A stretch of 64,000 nt of DNA, from NCBI GenBank assembly GCA_030655135.1, contig JAURWC010000023.1:124001-188000 (forward strand). Reading direction: 5' to 3'. Origin of the DNA: Hyphomicrobiaceae bacterium (GTDB taxonomy: Bacteria; Pseudomonadota; Alphaproteobacteria; Rhizobiales; Hyphomicrobiaceae). The notes under the pieces were generated by a model. The model did no database searches, was not told the DNA's origin, and was given only the letters and a program-made list of their open reading frames with translations. Below, piece by piece: positions 21,978 through 31,283 of this stretch (its first letter is position 1; every line of letters begins with the position of its first letter). The position numbers were made by a program, and so were the translations under genes.

Positions 21978-22817
21978 CTACTCCACCGTCACCACGGCCT
22001 CGGACTGCCCCGCGCTGCCGACGAGCGTTATTTTCAGCGGCTTGCCCAGCAGCTGCTTCAGCTCTGCGGGGCTCGAGATCGCCGCGTCGAACGTAACGGT
22101 TTCACCGTCTCCACCGGCGCGGCGCTTGGGCATGGGCACATAGAGACCTTCCGGCGCTTCGACAAACAGGTCGGCATCTTTTGCTCCGCCCGGAAACGTT
22201 GCGCTGAATGAGATCTGCGCCGGCTCCTCATAGGACTCCACCTGCGCACGCACGACCGTCGGATCGCCCGGTTTTGCCTCAGACATCGAGCGTGGAATGT
22301 GCGCCAGCGCCTCGGCCAGCGCCCCATCCGCCGGCCCCACGATGCCCGGCGGCACCGTCAATTCATGCGTCGCCTCCAGCGGAACGCAGATCTCCCGGCA
22401 GACGCCGAAGTGCATCGCCACCCGCAGCTGCACCGGCTTGTCCTTGGCGGTGATGGCGAACGCGACGGGAAAGATCACGCGCTCCTCATAGCCGATCGTC
22501 TCGCCGGCCCGGTCCGACAGCCGCTTGGGCGCGGGATAGAGGACGCGCGCGTCAGCAATGTTCTCGGATTTGGAAAAGTCGAATGACGGCGGCAACCCGC
22601 CCGCGTCACCCGGATTGCGCCAGTAGGTCTTCCACCCCTCAGGCATCTTAATCTCGACGAAGCCGACCATCCGGCCATCCGCCTCCGCGGCCAGCAGGCG
22701 GGTTTGGGCGCGCTCCTGATCGACCCAGGGCGAGGCGACGCTTTGCGCCCCGGCGCCCGCCGCAAAACCCAGCCAGACTGCTGCGAGCCCAAAAAATAGG
22801 CGGACGAACTGGGGCAT
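21978..22817 (-). CDS. Thiol:disulfide interchange DsbD N-terminal-domain protein
   Basis: 279 residues with a signal peptide (FFGLAAVWLGFAAGAGA). The mature protein is the DsbD alpha-type immunoglobulin-like domain: MPEGWKTYWRNPGDAGGLPP, then the redox pair in HFGVCREICVPLEATHEL, then a second beta domain from about residue 165. There is no transmembrane beta domain and no thioredoxin-like gamma domain, so it is a stand-alone periplasmic version that must receive electrons from another membrane protein such as CcdA. It is divergent from YqgE, a pairing common in Rhizobiales. Confidence 0.85.
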   Translation of the reverse strand: MPQFVRLFFGLAAVWLGFAAGAGAQSVASPWVDQERAQTRLLAAEADGRMVGFVEIKMPEGWKTYWRNPGDAGGLPPSFDFSKSENIADARVLYPAPKRLSDRAGETIGYEERVIFPVAFAITAKDKPVQLRVAMHFGVCREICVPLEATHELTVPPGIVGPADGALAEALAHIPRSMSEAKPGDPTVVRAQVESYEEPAQISFSATFPGGAKDADLFVEAPEGLYVPMPKRRAGGDGETVTFDAAISSPAELKQLLGKPLKITLVGSAGQSEAVVTVE

Positions 22818-22972
22818 GATCGATCCTGATTAAGACACCATTGGACGTAAAACTGAGCGACGAGCGGGTTTATCCGGGAGGCGGCAGGCTGTAGAAACGT
22901 AAGAAAATTTTTGCCACTTCAGCCGAATTGGCGGCTTCACAGGATTGGCGCCTAACGGGTATCTTTGACGGT

Positions 22973-23587
22973 ATGAAGACGACAAAGTCCAAACGCAAGC
23001 GTGGCACCACGGGCTATCTCGATGGCCAGCTTTTGATCGCCATGCCGCTGATGAGCGACCGCCGCTTTGCGCGTTCGGTAATCTACCTGTGCGCCCACTC
23101 CGAAGACGGCGCCATGGGCCTCATCATCAATCATCGCGCCGACCACATCAGCTTCCCCGATCTGCTGGATCGCCTCGGCATCGTTACCAACTCGTCGGAA
23201 GACGGCGTACCAAACGACATCCTGGAGCGGCAGGTGCATATGGGCGGCCCGGTGGAAACCGGCCGTGGTTTCGTGCTGCACAGCGCCGACTATTTCGCCA
23301 CCAACTCCACCCTGGCGATCGACGACGGCGTCAGCCTTACGGCGACGATCGACATCCTGAAAGCCATCGCCCACGGCAAAGGGCCTGACCAATCGATCCT
23401 CGCACTCGGCTATGCCGGCTGGGCGGCTGGCCAACTGGAAACGGAAATCCAGGCCAACGGCTGGCTGCATTGCCCCGCCGATAGCGGCCTGCTGTTCGAC
23501 GACGACATCGACAACAAATACGCCCGCGCGCTGGCCAAGATCGGCATCGATCCCTCCCACCTCGTCAACGACGCCGGCCACGCCTAG
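22973..23587 (+). CDS. YqgE/AlgH family (UPF0301) protein
   Basis: 204 residues. The ATG at 22973 matches the usual start; a longer frame from TTG 22928 is unlikely. Family motifs are [56 protein letters not shown] and [20 protein letters not shown] with GWLHCPAD. It is a cytoplasmic protein of unknown biochemical role, conserved across proteobacteria. Length fits the family (about 190-200). Confidence 0.93.
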   Translation: MKTTKSKRKRGTTGYLDGQLLIAMPLMSDRRFARSVIYLCAHSEDGAMGLIINHRADHISFPDLLDRLGIVTNSSEDGVPNDILERQVHMGGPVETGRGFVLHSADYFATNSTLAIDDGVSLTATIDILKAIAHGKGPDQSILALGYAGWAAGQLETEIQANGWLHCPADSGLLFDDDIDNKYARALAKIGIDPSHLVNDAGHA

Positions 23588-23626
23588 CGGATTAATCCGG
23601 CGAAGGCGCAGCGCCTTTCACCTCCC

Positions 23627-23780
23627 CAATCGTCATCCTCGCAAAGGCGAGGATCCACGACATGCGTCTTCGCAACAACGTTGCATGGCTTCGTTGCACG
23701 TGTGGGGTCGTCTCGCCGTGGAGCTAGAACAGGCGTGTCGTGGATGCCGGCCTGCGCGGGCACGACGATGTGGCGAGGAT
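23627..23780. repeat. Diverged inverted repeat of the 7622-7761 family
   Basis: GTCATCCTCGCAAAGGCGAG and GGATCCACGACA at the left are matched in inverted form by TGTCGTGGATGCCGGCCTGC and GCGGGCACGACG at the right, around about 80 bases. It lies between the convergent YqgE and GGDEF/EAL genes. Arms have diverged more than those at 7622. Confidence 0.6.
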
Positions 23781-23872
23781 GGGCGGTGTGCCCTCGCGAG
23801 GATGACGATTGAAGATGAGACGGCAAAAGCTAGCCGCCCGCAGGCAGCAGCCAGCACTCACCAACTCACGGC

Positions 23873-26800
23873 TCAGTCCTTGCGGGGCGTCTCGATGCCG
23901 GCGAGACGCGCCAGGCTTTCGGCGATTGCCGGTGGCAGCTTGGAGAAATCAGGTGCCGGAGCCGGCGGAGGCTTCGGCGCAGCAACGACCGGTGCGACCA
24001 CTGGCGGCGGCGGCACGACACGAGGTTGCGGCGCCTGCCCCGGCGGGGGCGGCGGCGGCGCGAAGGCCGCAGCCGGGATAGGCGGGGGCGCGCCGGGCGG
24101 CGGGCCTGCCGCTGAACCGGCCTGGGGCGGACCAGCGTGACCTGGTGACAAAGGCGGCGGCACAGGCGCGCTGCGTTGCGGCCGCCAGGCTTCAACCACG
24201 GGCGGGACGGGGGCCTGAGGCGGCGCCGCCGGCGGCACCGCGCGCGGCCCTGGCGGCGGCGGAATGGTCGGCGCCCGGACCTGCGCTGGACGCCCATCGA
24301 CCGGCGCAGGCGCCGCGGTCTGCCTGGCCGGACCTGGCATCGGCGGCGGGCTGCTGGGCTGTTGCGGTGGCAGGCCGGAAGGCGGCAAGGCCTCGGCCGG
24401 CATATTCAGCGTCGGCGGGACAGGAGACGGCGCGGCGGGCAGCCCGTTTGGGGAACCGTTGGCGGCAGCACCGTTCGATGCCGCCGCGCCGGCTCCCGGC
24501 CCATTCAACGCAACGTTTTGCCCGCTCGCCCCAATCTGCCCAGATGAGCCAGCCGGGACGGAGGGCGGACCGTTACCCCGCGCCGGCGGTGGCATCGGTT
24601 GAACCCCGGCCCCGTTCGGCCGCGCACCATTGCGCGCGGCACCACCGGGAATAGGCGGCGGCACGCCACCACCGGAGCCAGCAGTGCGGCCGGGCGTCCT
24701 GGCTGATGCAGCCGCGTCACCACTTGAACCGGCGGCCGCAGCCGGCCGCAGGCGCCCGCCGCGCGGCCCTTGCTCAGCGTCGGCGCCAGGCCGGGGATCC
24801 GGCAAGAGCGCGCCGGCCACAGCGCTAGGCCGCGCCGGGCTGCTGGCAGCGCCGTTAGGCCGTTTTTCTCCCGCCGCGCCGTTGCGCAGGGGCGGTGCGG
24901 CAGCCGCTGCAGCCATAGGCACAACGTCCGCTGTCGGCGTCGTCTCGTCCTGACGGCGCTTGCCCTTCGGCCGGAACATGCCGCGTGGTTTCAACCGCCG
25001 TTCGGAACTGCGCACGCGGCGCAGCATCTGCAAAACGTCGCGATCGGGTACTGGGTCGCCGTAGTAGTAGCCCTGGGCATACTCGCAGCCGGCCGAGCGC
25101 AGGAACGCGGCGTCCTCTTCGGCTTCGACACCTTCAGCGACGACCTTCTTGTTGAGTTCGCGCGCCATCGCCACGATGGAGCGCACGACACCCTCGCCAT
25201 TGCCGTCGCGCCCGCCGCTGGCCTGCACAAGCTCGCGCTGCAGCTTGATCGTATCGAACGGCAGCCGCCCGAGATACGACAGCGAGGAGTAGCCCGTGCC
25301 GAACTCATCCAGCAGCAGATCTGCGCCGGCAGCGCGCAGCTGCTCCAGGATTTCGGCAGCCTGCTCGGGATTTTCCATCACGAGCGCCTCGGCGATTTCC
25401 AGCTTCAAGGCACCCTTCGGCACGACATTCTGTCCGACGATGTGGCGCACCTCCTGCACCAGCACCTGCCGGAACATCTGCCGGCTCGACACATTGACCG
25501 ACACGAACAGCGGCTGGTCCGGCCGCGCCAGTTCCTTGTTCCAGGCCGCCGCGTCGCGCGCAGCCCGCATCAGCACGTGCGACCCAAGCTTGGTGACGAG
25601 ATCGCTTTCGGCATCCACCGGCACGATGGCCGCCGGATTGATGAGGCCTTCTTTCGGATGCTCCCAACGCACGATCGTCTCGAAGCCGGCGAGCTCTTCC
25701 GTCGGCAAGTAATAGATCGGCTGGTAGAGGAACTTGAGTTGGTTCTTCTCGACCGCCTTACGCAGCTCCGCCTCGATGGCCAGCCGCTCTTCGCGGTCGG
25801 ACCGCATCTCCGGCTTGAAGATTTCGATGCGGTCGGCGCCCCCGCGCTTGGCGCGGTACATCGCGACTTCCGCATCCTTGAGCAGATCCTGGTCGGCCTC
25901 ATCCGAGCCGTTGAATACGGCAACCCCGACCGACCCGGTCAGCACGATATCCTGCCCGGCCATCTTGACCGGCGAACGCAGCGAACGGCGAACGCGCTCG
26001 GCCAGAGATGCCAGCTCCTGAGCATCCTGGTCCAGCAGCGACAGGATCGCGAACTGGTCGCCACCGACACGTGCCAGCGTGTCCTGCGGCGTCAGATGCC
26101 GCTGCAGACGCCGCGCCACGGTCAACAACAGGCTGTCGCCGACGACGAGCCCGAACGACGTGTTGACGCTCTTGAACTTGTCGATATCGATGAAGAACAA
26201 TGTCGGCCGGATGCTGCGGTCCGTCTTGGCGCGCATAGCCGCCGTCTTGATACGGTCCACCAGCAGCGCCCGGTTTGGCAGGCCGGTCAGGCTGTCGTGA
26301 ACGGCATCGTGCAACAGCCGTTCGTGCGAGCGCTTGGCATCGGTAATGTCGCGAATGAGACCGACGCAGCGAACCTGCCGGTCTTCGTCCTGCGGCACGC
26401 TGGCCGCCTCGATCTCGAACCAGCGGTAACTGTTGTCGGAGTGGCGCAGACGCAGGTCCGTACGGATCTTGCCGCCCGCCCGCTCCTGGATCGACCACAG
26501 CATCAAGCGGAAGCGTTCGCGATCGGCTGGATGCAGATACGTGATGAACTCATCGGCCTTGACCGACAGCTGCCCCGGGCTGAGATCGAGGATCTCTTCG
26601 ACGACCGGGCTGACCTTGATGCCATTGCGGCGCGCGTTCCATTCCCAGACTGCAGCGCCCGCGCCGTCGATGGCGATGGAACGCAGATGCGCTTCGGTCG
26701 GCGCCAGCGTCATACCGGCATCTCGGGTGCGGAAAGCAAACTGCGTGACGACGAAGCCGATGAGCAGCAGCACGAGCACAAGGCCGGCCACCAGTGACGA

Positions 26801-27889
26801 CACCGCGATGTCGCCCGACACGCGCCCCGTCAGCACGACGGCGGCACCAAACAGCCAGACACTGAACATCACCCACGGCGGCACCAAAGACATGGCGCGA
26901 TCCTGCCCGCGCAGCGCCAGCAGCAGGATCACCGCCGACCCGGCGAGCCCGAGCACCAGGAACGACAACCGCGCAAACGTCGCCGCCAGCCGCGGATCGA
27001 TGACCGCCAGGCCGATGAGCGACAGCTGACCCACCATCCACACGGTGATGATCATGCGGATGAGCGCCGGCAGCGTGCCCAGCCGGAGGAACGTGTGCGT
27101 GAAGATGAGAATGCTGGCCGCCAGCGCCGACTCGGCCGCGGCCCGGTAGATGGCGTTGTCCTCCGGCCTCAGCTGGAACAGCTTATGGAAGAACCCGAAG
27201 TCGACGCACAGGTTGCCCAGCACACACCAGGCCACGAGTGCGGACGCTGGAAAGATCAGCTTGTGATTGGCCGCGAAGATCGACGTCAGGAAGATCGCCA
27301 GCAGGCCGGTCAAGCCGAGCATGATGCCGTTGAACAGCTGGCGGTCACGCACCTTCAGCTCATATTCCAGCGGCTTCCAGAGATTGATGCGCGAGAAGCG
27401 GTCGGATGCCAGCTCCACCACATACGTGATGGTCTGCCCCGGCTCGATCGTGATGCGGAACACGTCGGCGCGTTCGCTCTTCACCCGCTCCGCCGCAAAA
27501 CCCATCGTCGGTGTCACGTTTTCGATGCGCCGCGCGTCGAGATCGGGCCAGATGGCGCCTGATCCCGCCACCGTGTAGCGGTCTGCCGTGATCCAGCGCT
27601 CGATGGCATTCTCTGTCGGATTGGTCAGCGCAAACACCATCCAGTTCGGGCTGGTGCCGGCCGTGGTCGCCGCGACCGAGACGCGATCGGTCGTGCCGTC
27701 GGCACCCGCCGCCGTCTCCACCTGCAGGCTGTCGCTGTGCGACTCATAGAGATCGCCCAAGGTTGTGATCTCGACGCGATCCTGCGTTGCATCAAGAACG
27801 ATGGGCTTCAGTGCCAGCGCAGGCGCACTCAATCCGAGCGCCAGCAGCGCTGCCAACAACATCGAAAGCACGAGGGCGCGAAGCTGCAT
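23873..27889 (-). CDS. 7TM/PAS/GGDEF/EAL protein with degenerate motifs and a long Pro-rich tail
   Basis: 1338 residues; the ATG at 27889 overlaps the upstream GNAT stop (TGATG). Signal peptide; a beta-rich sensor domain to about 180 (7TMR-DISM type); seven helices about 190-430; a PAS domain about 440-560 (HPADRERFRLML, YRWFEIEAASVP); GGDEF domain with GGDQF near 607; EAL domain with ETIVRW near 734. The EAL set retains VNVSSRQ and VAEGVE but has DEFGTG for DDFGTG near 860 and IKLQ for IKLD, so phosphodiesterase activity is doubtful. From about 978 the last 360 residues are Pro/Ala/Gly-rich, without recognisable folds. A membrane-bound c-di-GMP receptor or enzyme. Confidence 0.9.
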   Translation of the reverse strand: MQLRALVLSMLLAALLALGLSAPALALKPIVLDATQDRVEITTLGDLYESHSDSLQVETAAGADGTTDRVSVAATTAGTSPNWMVFALTNPTENAIERWITADRYTVAGSGAIWPDLDARRIENVTPTMGFAAERVKSERADVFRITIEPGQTITYVVELASDRFSRINLWKPLEYELKVRDRQLFNGIMLGLTGLLAIFLTSIFAANHKLIFPASALVAWCVLGNLCVDFGFFHKLFQLRPEDNAIYRAAAESALAASILIFTHTFLRLGTLPALIRMIITVWMVGQLSLIGLAVIDPRLAATFARLSFLVLGLAGSAVILLLALRGQDRAMSLVPPWVMFSVWLFGAAVVLTGRVSGDIAVSSLVAGLVLVLLLIGFVVTQFAFRTRDAGMTLAPTEAHLRSIAIDGAGAAVWEWNARRNGIKVSPVVEEILDLSPGQLSVKADEFITYLHPADRERFRLMLWSIQERAGGKIRTDLRLRHSDNSYRWFEIEAASVPQDEDRQVRCVGLIRDITDAKRSHERLLHDAVHDSLTGLPNRALLVDRIKTAAMRAKTDRSIRPTLFFIDIDKFKSVNTSFGLVVGDSLLLTVARRLQRHLTPQDTLARVGGDQFAILSLLDQDAQELASLAERVRRSLRSPVKMAGQDIVLTGSVGVAVFNGSDEADQDLLKDAEVAMYRAKRGGADRIEIFKPEMRSDREERLAIEAELRKAVEKNQLKFLYQPIYYLPTEELAGFETIVRWEHPKEGLINPAAIVPVDAESDLVTKLGSHVLMRAARDAAAWNKELARPDQPLFVSVNVSSRQMFRQVLVQEVRHIVGQNVVPKGALKLEIAEALVMENPEQAAEILEQLRAAGADLLLDEFGTGYSSLSYLGRLPFDTIKLQRELVQASGGRDGNGEGVVRSIVAMARELNKKVVAEGVEAEEDAAFLRSAGCEYAQGYYYGDPVPDRDVLQMLRRVRSSERRLKPRGMFRPKGKRRQDETTPTADVVPMAAAAAAPPLRNGAAGEKRPNGAASSPARPSAVAGALLPDPRPGADAEQGPRGGRLRPAAAAGSSGDAAASARTPGRTAGSGGGVPPPIPGGAARNGARPNGAGVQPMPPPARGNGPPSVPAGSSGQIGASGQNVALNGPGAGAAASNGAAANGSPNGLPAAPSPVPPTLNMPAEALPPSGLPPQQPSSPPPMPGPARQTAAPAPVDGRPAQVRAPTIPPPPGPRAVPPAAPPQAPVPPVVEAWRPQRSAPVPPPLSPGHAGPPQAGSAAGPPPGAPPPIPAAAFAPPPPPPGQAPQPRVVPPPPVVAPVVAAPKPPPAPAPDFSKLPPAIAESLARLAGIETPRKD

Positions 27890-28488
27890 CACGCGGGCCT
27901 GCCCCCCACGTTGAGATCGTCCGCGAGGAAGGCGAACAACACGTGGTCCTGCCACTCGCCGTTGATCCTCAGGTATTGGCGAGCGTGACCTTCGGCCTTG
28001 AAACCGCACGTCTCGAGGACGCGCAGCGACGCCGCGTTCTCCGGCTGTGAGGCCGCTTCGATCCGGTGCAGCTTGAGCGCGTGGCAAGCGTGCGGCAACA
28101 GCGCCTTTACCGCAGCGGTCATGTGCCCGCGCCGGACATATGGCAGCCCGAGCCAGTAACCTAGCGAAGCCGACTGCGTGACGCCGCGGCGCACGTTGGA
28201 GAGCGAGATGCCCCCCATCAGTTCGTCGTCACGGTTCAAGATGAAATAGCTGTAGCCGAGATCTTCGCGCATCTCACGCTGGTAATGACGCAGGCGGCGG
28301 CGATACGAACTGCGCGTCAGCTCATCGCGCGGCCACAGTGGTTCCCATGGCTTCAGGTGCTCGCGTGAGAGCGCGCGCAGTTGCGCCCAGGCGCCGTAGT
28401 CGTTCATCTGCGGCGGACGCAGCCAGACGCCCCGCCCCTCGAGGGACTGGGCCCCTTCCGGGATGAGGCCTGACCGCAGGAATGCCAT
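27889..28488 (-). CDS. GNAT acetyltransferase, RimJ/RimL type
   Basis: 199 residues from ATG 28488, with GGGGA upstream. The fold shows the RimJ/RimL start VWLRPPQMNDYGAW, the strand YSYFILNRDDELMGGISLSN, the acetyl-CoA loop LPYVRRGHMTAAVKALLPHA (a Q/RxxGxG variant, RRGHMT), and ENAASLRVLETCGFKAEGHA near the end. Members acetylate N-terminal amines of ribosomal proteins or small amines. Its stop overlaps the start of the GGDEF/EAL gene by one base, so translation is probably coupled. Only 19 bases separate it from the M16 gene. Confidence 0.9.
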   Translation of the reverse strand: MAFLRSGLIPEGAQSLEGRGVWLRPPQMNDYGAWAQLRALSREHLKPWEPLWPRDELTRSSYRRRLRHYQREMREDLGYSYFILNRDDELMGGISLSNVRRGVTQSASLGYWLGLPYVRRGHMTAAVKALLPHACHALKLHRIEAASQPENAASLRVLETCGFKAEGHARQYLRINGEWQDHVLFAFLADDLNVGGRPA

Positions 28489-28507
28489 GTCGTCCCCGGT
28501 CCCCCGC

Positions 28508-29773
28508 TCACGTTCTCGCGCGTTGCGCTGCATAGGCCGCGTGGTCCTTCGAGCGGCTGCCCGCCCCGACCACCACGACCGACGGTACGCCCGTGCTCAC
28601 ATGCTCCGCGAAGGCCCGCACTTGCTTGGATGTGACGGCGTCCACGCGTTCCACCAGTTCTGCAGTGGTCAGCAGCTTGTCGAACGTCAGTAGCTGGCGT
28701 GCCATCTGTTCGGCGCGCGCCGACGAACTCTCCAGGCTCATCAACAGGCCCGCCTTCATCTGCGCCTTGGCACGCGCCATCTCGGCCTTCGTCGGCCCCT
28801 TGGCGCCAAGATCCTTCAGCTCGGCGGAAATGACATCCGTCAGCTTCGTCATGGTGCTGACCCCCGTGGCCGCCTGAATCACGAACATGCCCGTGTCCCT
28901 CATTCCCCACGCCGACGAATCGACGGAGTAACACAGGCCCCGCTTCTCCCGGACTTCCTGAAACAGCCGTGACGACAACCCGCCGCCAAGAATGCCCGAG
29001 GCGACTTGGGCTGCGTAGAACTGATCGTCCAGATACGACGGACTTTCGAAGCCAATAATGAGGTGGCACTGCTCAAACGGTTTGGCGAACGCGCGCGTCC
29101 CACCCTTGTAGAACGCCGCCTCGCCAGCCGTCCGCTTTTGCGCACTGAGCCCGCCGAATAGGGCTTCAGCGTGGCGGAGAAATGCGCTGTGCGAAACCCC
29201 GCCGGCCGCGGCTAACACCATGTTGTCCGGCGCATAATGCTTGCGCGAAAAGTCTTTGAGCTGCTGAGTTTTGATCGAACTCAGGCTGGCCGGCGTGCCC
29301 AGAATCGAACGGCCGACGGCCTGGCTGGGATAGGCCGCCTCGTGCAGCAGATCGATCGCGACCTCTTCAGGGCTGTCGCGCACGCCCGCGATCTCCTGGA
29401 TGATCACTTCGCGTTCGCGTTTCAATTCACCCGAGGTGAACTGCGAATTCAGCAGGATGTCGGCCAGGATCTCCAGGGCGACGCCTTCGTCGCCTGCGAG
29501 CACGCGAGCGAAATACCCGGTTGATTCGGGCCCTGTGGCTGCATTCAGTTCGCCGCCGACCGCTTCGATCTCTTCGGCGATGTCGCGGGCGCTGCGCGTC
29601 TTGGTACCCTTGAACGCCATGTGCTCGAGCAAGTGCGAGATGCCGTTCTGCTCTTCCGTCTCGTCTCGCGCCCCAGCACCAACCCAGATGCCGAGCGATG
29701 TCGTCTCCAGGTGTGGCATCTCGTGGGAGACGACGCGCAGTCCGTTGGCCAGCGTCGAGATTTCAATGCTCAT
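28508..29773 (-). CDS. M16-family zinc peptidase (PqqL/mitochondrial-processing-peptidase-like)
   Basis: 421 residues. The inverted zinc motif HLLEH is at residues 47-51, with the third ligand glutamate in the helix ELKREREVIIQEIAGVRDSP. The second half (about 215-421) is the inactive-type partner domain with the R/Y pair region EVREKRGLCYSVDSSAWG. It resembles mitochondrial processing peptidase beta-like subunits of alphaproteobacteria. ATG 29773 overlaps the thrC stop as ATGA, which suggests translational coupling. It probably acts in the cytoplasm on peptides. Confidence 0.93.
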   Translation of the reverse strand: MSIEISTLANGLRVVSHEMPHLETTSLGIWVGAGARDETEEQNGISHLLEHMAFKGTKTRSARDIAEEIEAVGGELNAATGPESTGYFARVLAGDEGVALEILADILLNSQFTSGELKREREVIIQEIAGVRDSPEEVAIDLLHEAAYPSQAVGRSILGTPASLSSIKTQQLKDFSRKHYAPDNMVLAAAGGVSHSAFLRHAEALFGGLSAQKRTAGEAAFYKGGTRAFAKPFEQCHLIIGFESPSYLDDQFYAAQVASGILGGGLSSRLFQEVREKRGLCYSVDSSAWGMRDTGMFVIQAATGVSTMTKLTDVISAELKDLGAKGPTKAEMARAKAQMKAGLLMSLESSSARAEQMARQLLTFDKLLTTAELVERVDAVTSKQVRAFAEHVSTGVPSVVVVGAGSRSKDHAAYAAQRART

Positions 29774-31179
29774 GCCGCGCCCTCGGAGACAGCGCGTGCC
29801 GTCTTGATTACGAATTTCTTGACCTCGGCGAGGTCGTTGGGAAGTGGCGTGAAGCGCTCCTTGTCGGTCATTAGCGCCGAAAGCCGGTCCGGCAATGCCG
29901 GCCGCTTGCCGGTGATGGCTGCCATCGCGTCCGGAAACTTGGCCGGATGCGCCGTCGACAGGACGACGCCGGGGGCGCCGCTTCCGCGGCCCGCTTTCTT
30001 CAACGCCACCCAGCCGCATGCGGTATGTGGATCCATCAGATAGGCACTCTCCACCGCAACGTGGCGGATGGCCTGCGCCACCTCGCTCTCGGTCGCCGAA
30101 TAGGCCGCGAACTCTTCCCGCATAGCCGCGGCCTGCTGGCCGAGATCGAAGCGCTTGCCCTGCACCAACCCGTGCATCTGCGCGCGCACCCTTGCCGCAT
30201 CGCGGCCCGAGGCCTCGAACAGATAGCGCTCGAAGTTCGACGAGATCTGAATGTCCATGGACGGCGACGTCGTCGCCATAACGCCTTGCATCTCGTAAAC
30301 CCCGGTGTCGTGCGCACGGCGAAGAATGTCGTTGTCGTTGGTGGCGATGATCAGCCGGTCGATCGGCAGCCCCATACGCCGCGCGACGTAGCCCGCGAAG
30401 ATGTCGCCGAAGTTGCCCGTCGGTACCGAGAACGTCACCGGCCGGTACGGCGCGCCAAGCGCGGTTGCCGCGGCGAAATAGTACGTCACCTGCGCGACGA
30501 TGCGCGCCCAGTTGATCGAGTTGACGCCCGTCAGCGCCACCTGGTCGCGAAACGCGTGATCGTTGAACAGCCCCTTCACTAGGGCCTGGCAATCGTCGAA
30601 AGTGCCCTTGATGGCGACGGCGTGGACATTGTCGTCGACCGGCGTCGTCATCATGCGCCGCTGTACGTCGGAGACGCGGCCTTCCGGATAAAGGATCACA
30701 ACGTCTAGCCGCGGTGAACCCGCAAAGGCTTCGACAGCCGCGCCGCCGGTGTCTCCCGACGTCGCGCCGACGATGGTGGCGCGTGCGCCGCGCTTTTCCA
30801 GCACATAATCCATCAGCCGCGCGATGAACTGCATCGCGACATCCTTGAACGCAAGGGTCGGGCCGTGAAACAGTTCCAGCACGAAGCGGTCGTGGTCGAT
30901 TTGCGTCAGCGGTGTCACGGCCGGGTTGCCGAAGCTGGCGTACGCGGCATCTGCCATACGCTCAAGTTCATGGCGCGGAATGGAGCCGCCGGCGAACCGG
31001 CTGACGATCTCCACGGCCACGTCGGCAAACTTGCGGCCCGCAAAACCGGCGATCGTCTTGGCGTCCAGCACGGGCCAGATCTCAGGCACATACAGGCCGC
31101 CGTCGCGGGCAAGCCCCGCCAACAGCACGTCCTCGAAGCCGAGTACCGGCGCCTCGCCTCGTGTCGAAATATAGTTCAC
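29770..31179 (-). CDS. thrC: Threonine synthase
   Basis: 469 residues from GTG 31179 (GGAG about ten bases upstream; family proteins begin MNYISTRG, here VNYISTRG). The PLP lysine is K112 in GPTLAFKDVAMQF; the phosphate loop is GATSGDTGGAAVEAF; SINWARIVAQVTYYF and PTGNFGDIFAGYVA follow. This is the long thrC class. It converts O-phosphohomoserine to threonine. The position between surf1 and the M16 protease is conserved in Rhizobiales. Confidence 0.96.
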   Translation of the reverse strand: MNYISTRGEAPVLGFEDVLLAGLARDGGLYVPEIWPVLDAKTIAGFAGRKFADVAVEIVSRFAGGSIPRHELERMADAAYASFGNPAVTPLTQIDHDRFVLELFHGPTLAFKDVAMQFIARLMDYVLEKRGARATIVGATSGDTGGAAVEAFAGSPRLDVVILYPEGRVSDVQRRMMTTPVDDNVHAVAIKGTFDDCQALVKGLFNDHAFRDQVALTGVNSINWARIVAQVTYYFAAATALGAPYRPVTFSVPTGNFGDIFAGYVARRMGLPIDRLIIATNDNDILRRAHDTGVYEMQGVMATTSPSMDIQISSNFERYLFEASGRDAARVRAQMHGLVQGKRFDLGQQAAAMREEFAAYSATESEVAQAIRHVAVESAYLMDPHTACGWVALKKAGRGSGAPGVVLSTAHPAKFPDAMAAITGKRPALPDRLSALMTDKERFTPLPNDLAEVKKFVIKTARAVSEGAA

Positions 31180-31283
31180 GTCAACTGAGCTCCAACCATG
31201 CCCGGACCGCCTAACGCCCCTCGGCTGCAACCTAGCGCAGATCGTGGCGAAATTGGACGGCTAATCGGGAAAACTTAGGCGTA

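Noticed and set aside
23584-23857. Minus-strand frames of 80 and 74 residues containing HIVVPAQAGIH
   Set aside because: They translate the dispersed inverted repeat; the same peptide appears wherever this repeat occurs.
24770-27562. Long plus-strand frames opposite the GGDEF/EAL gene (to 675 residues)
   Set aside because: Antisense shadows; the minus strand has complete PAS, GGDEF and EAL domains.
27890-28087. N-terminal extension of the GGDEF/EAL protein to 1404 residues
   Set aside because: The extra codons overlap the GNAT gene and are Arg-rich; ATG 27889 gives a signal peptide and a one-base overlap with the GNAT stop.
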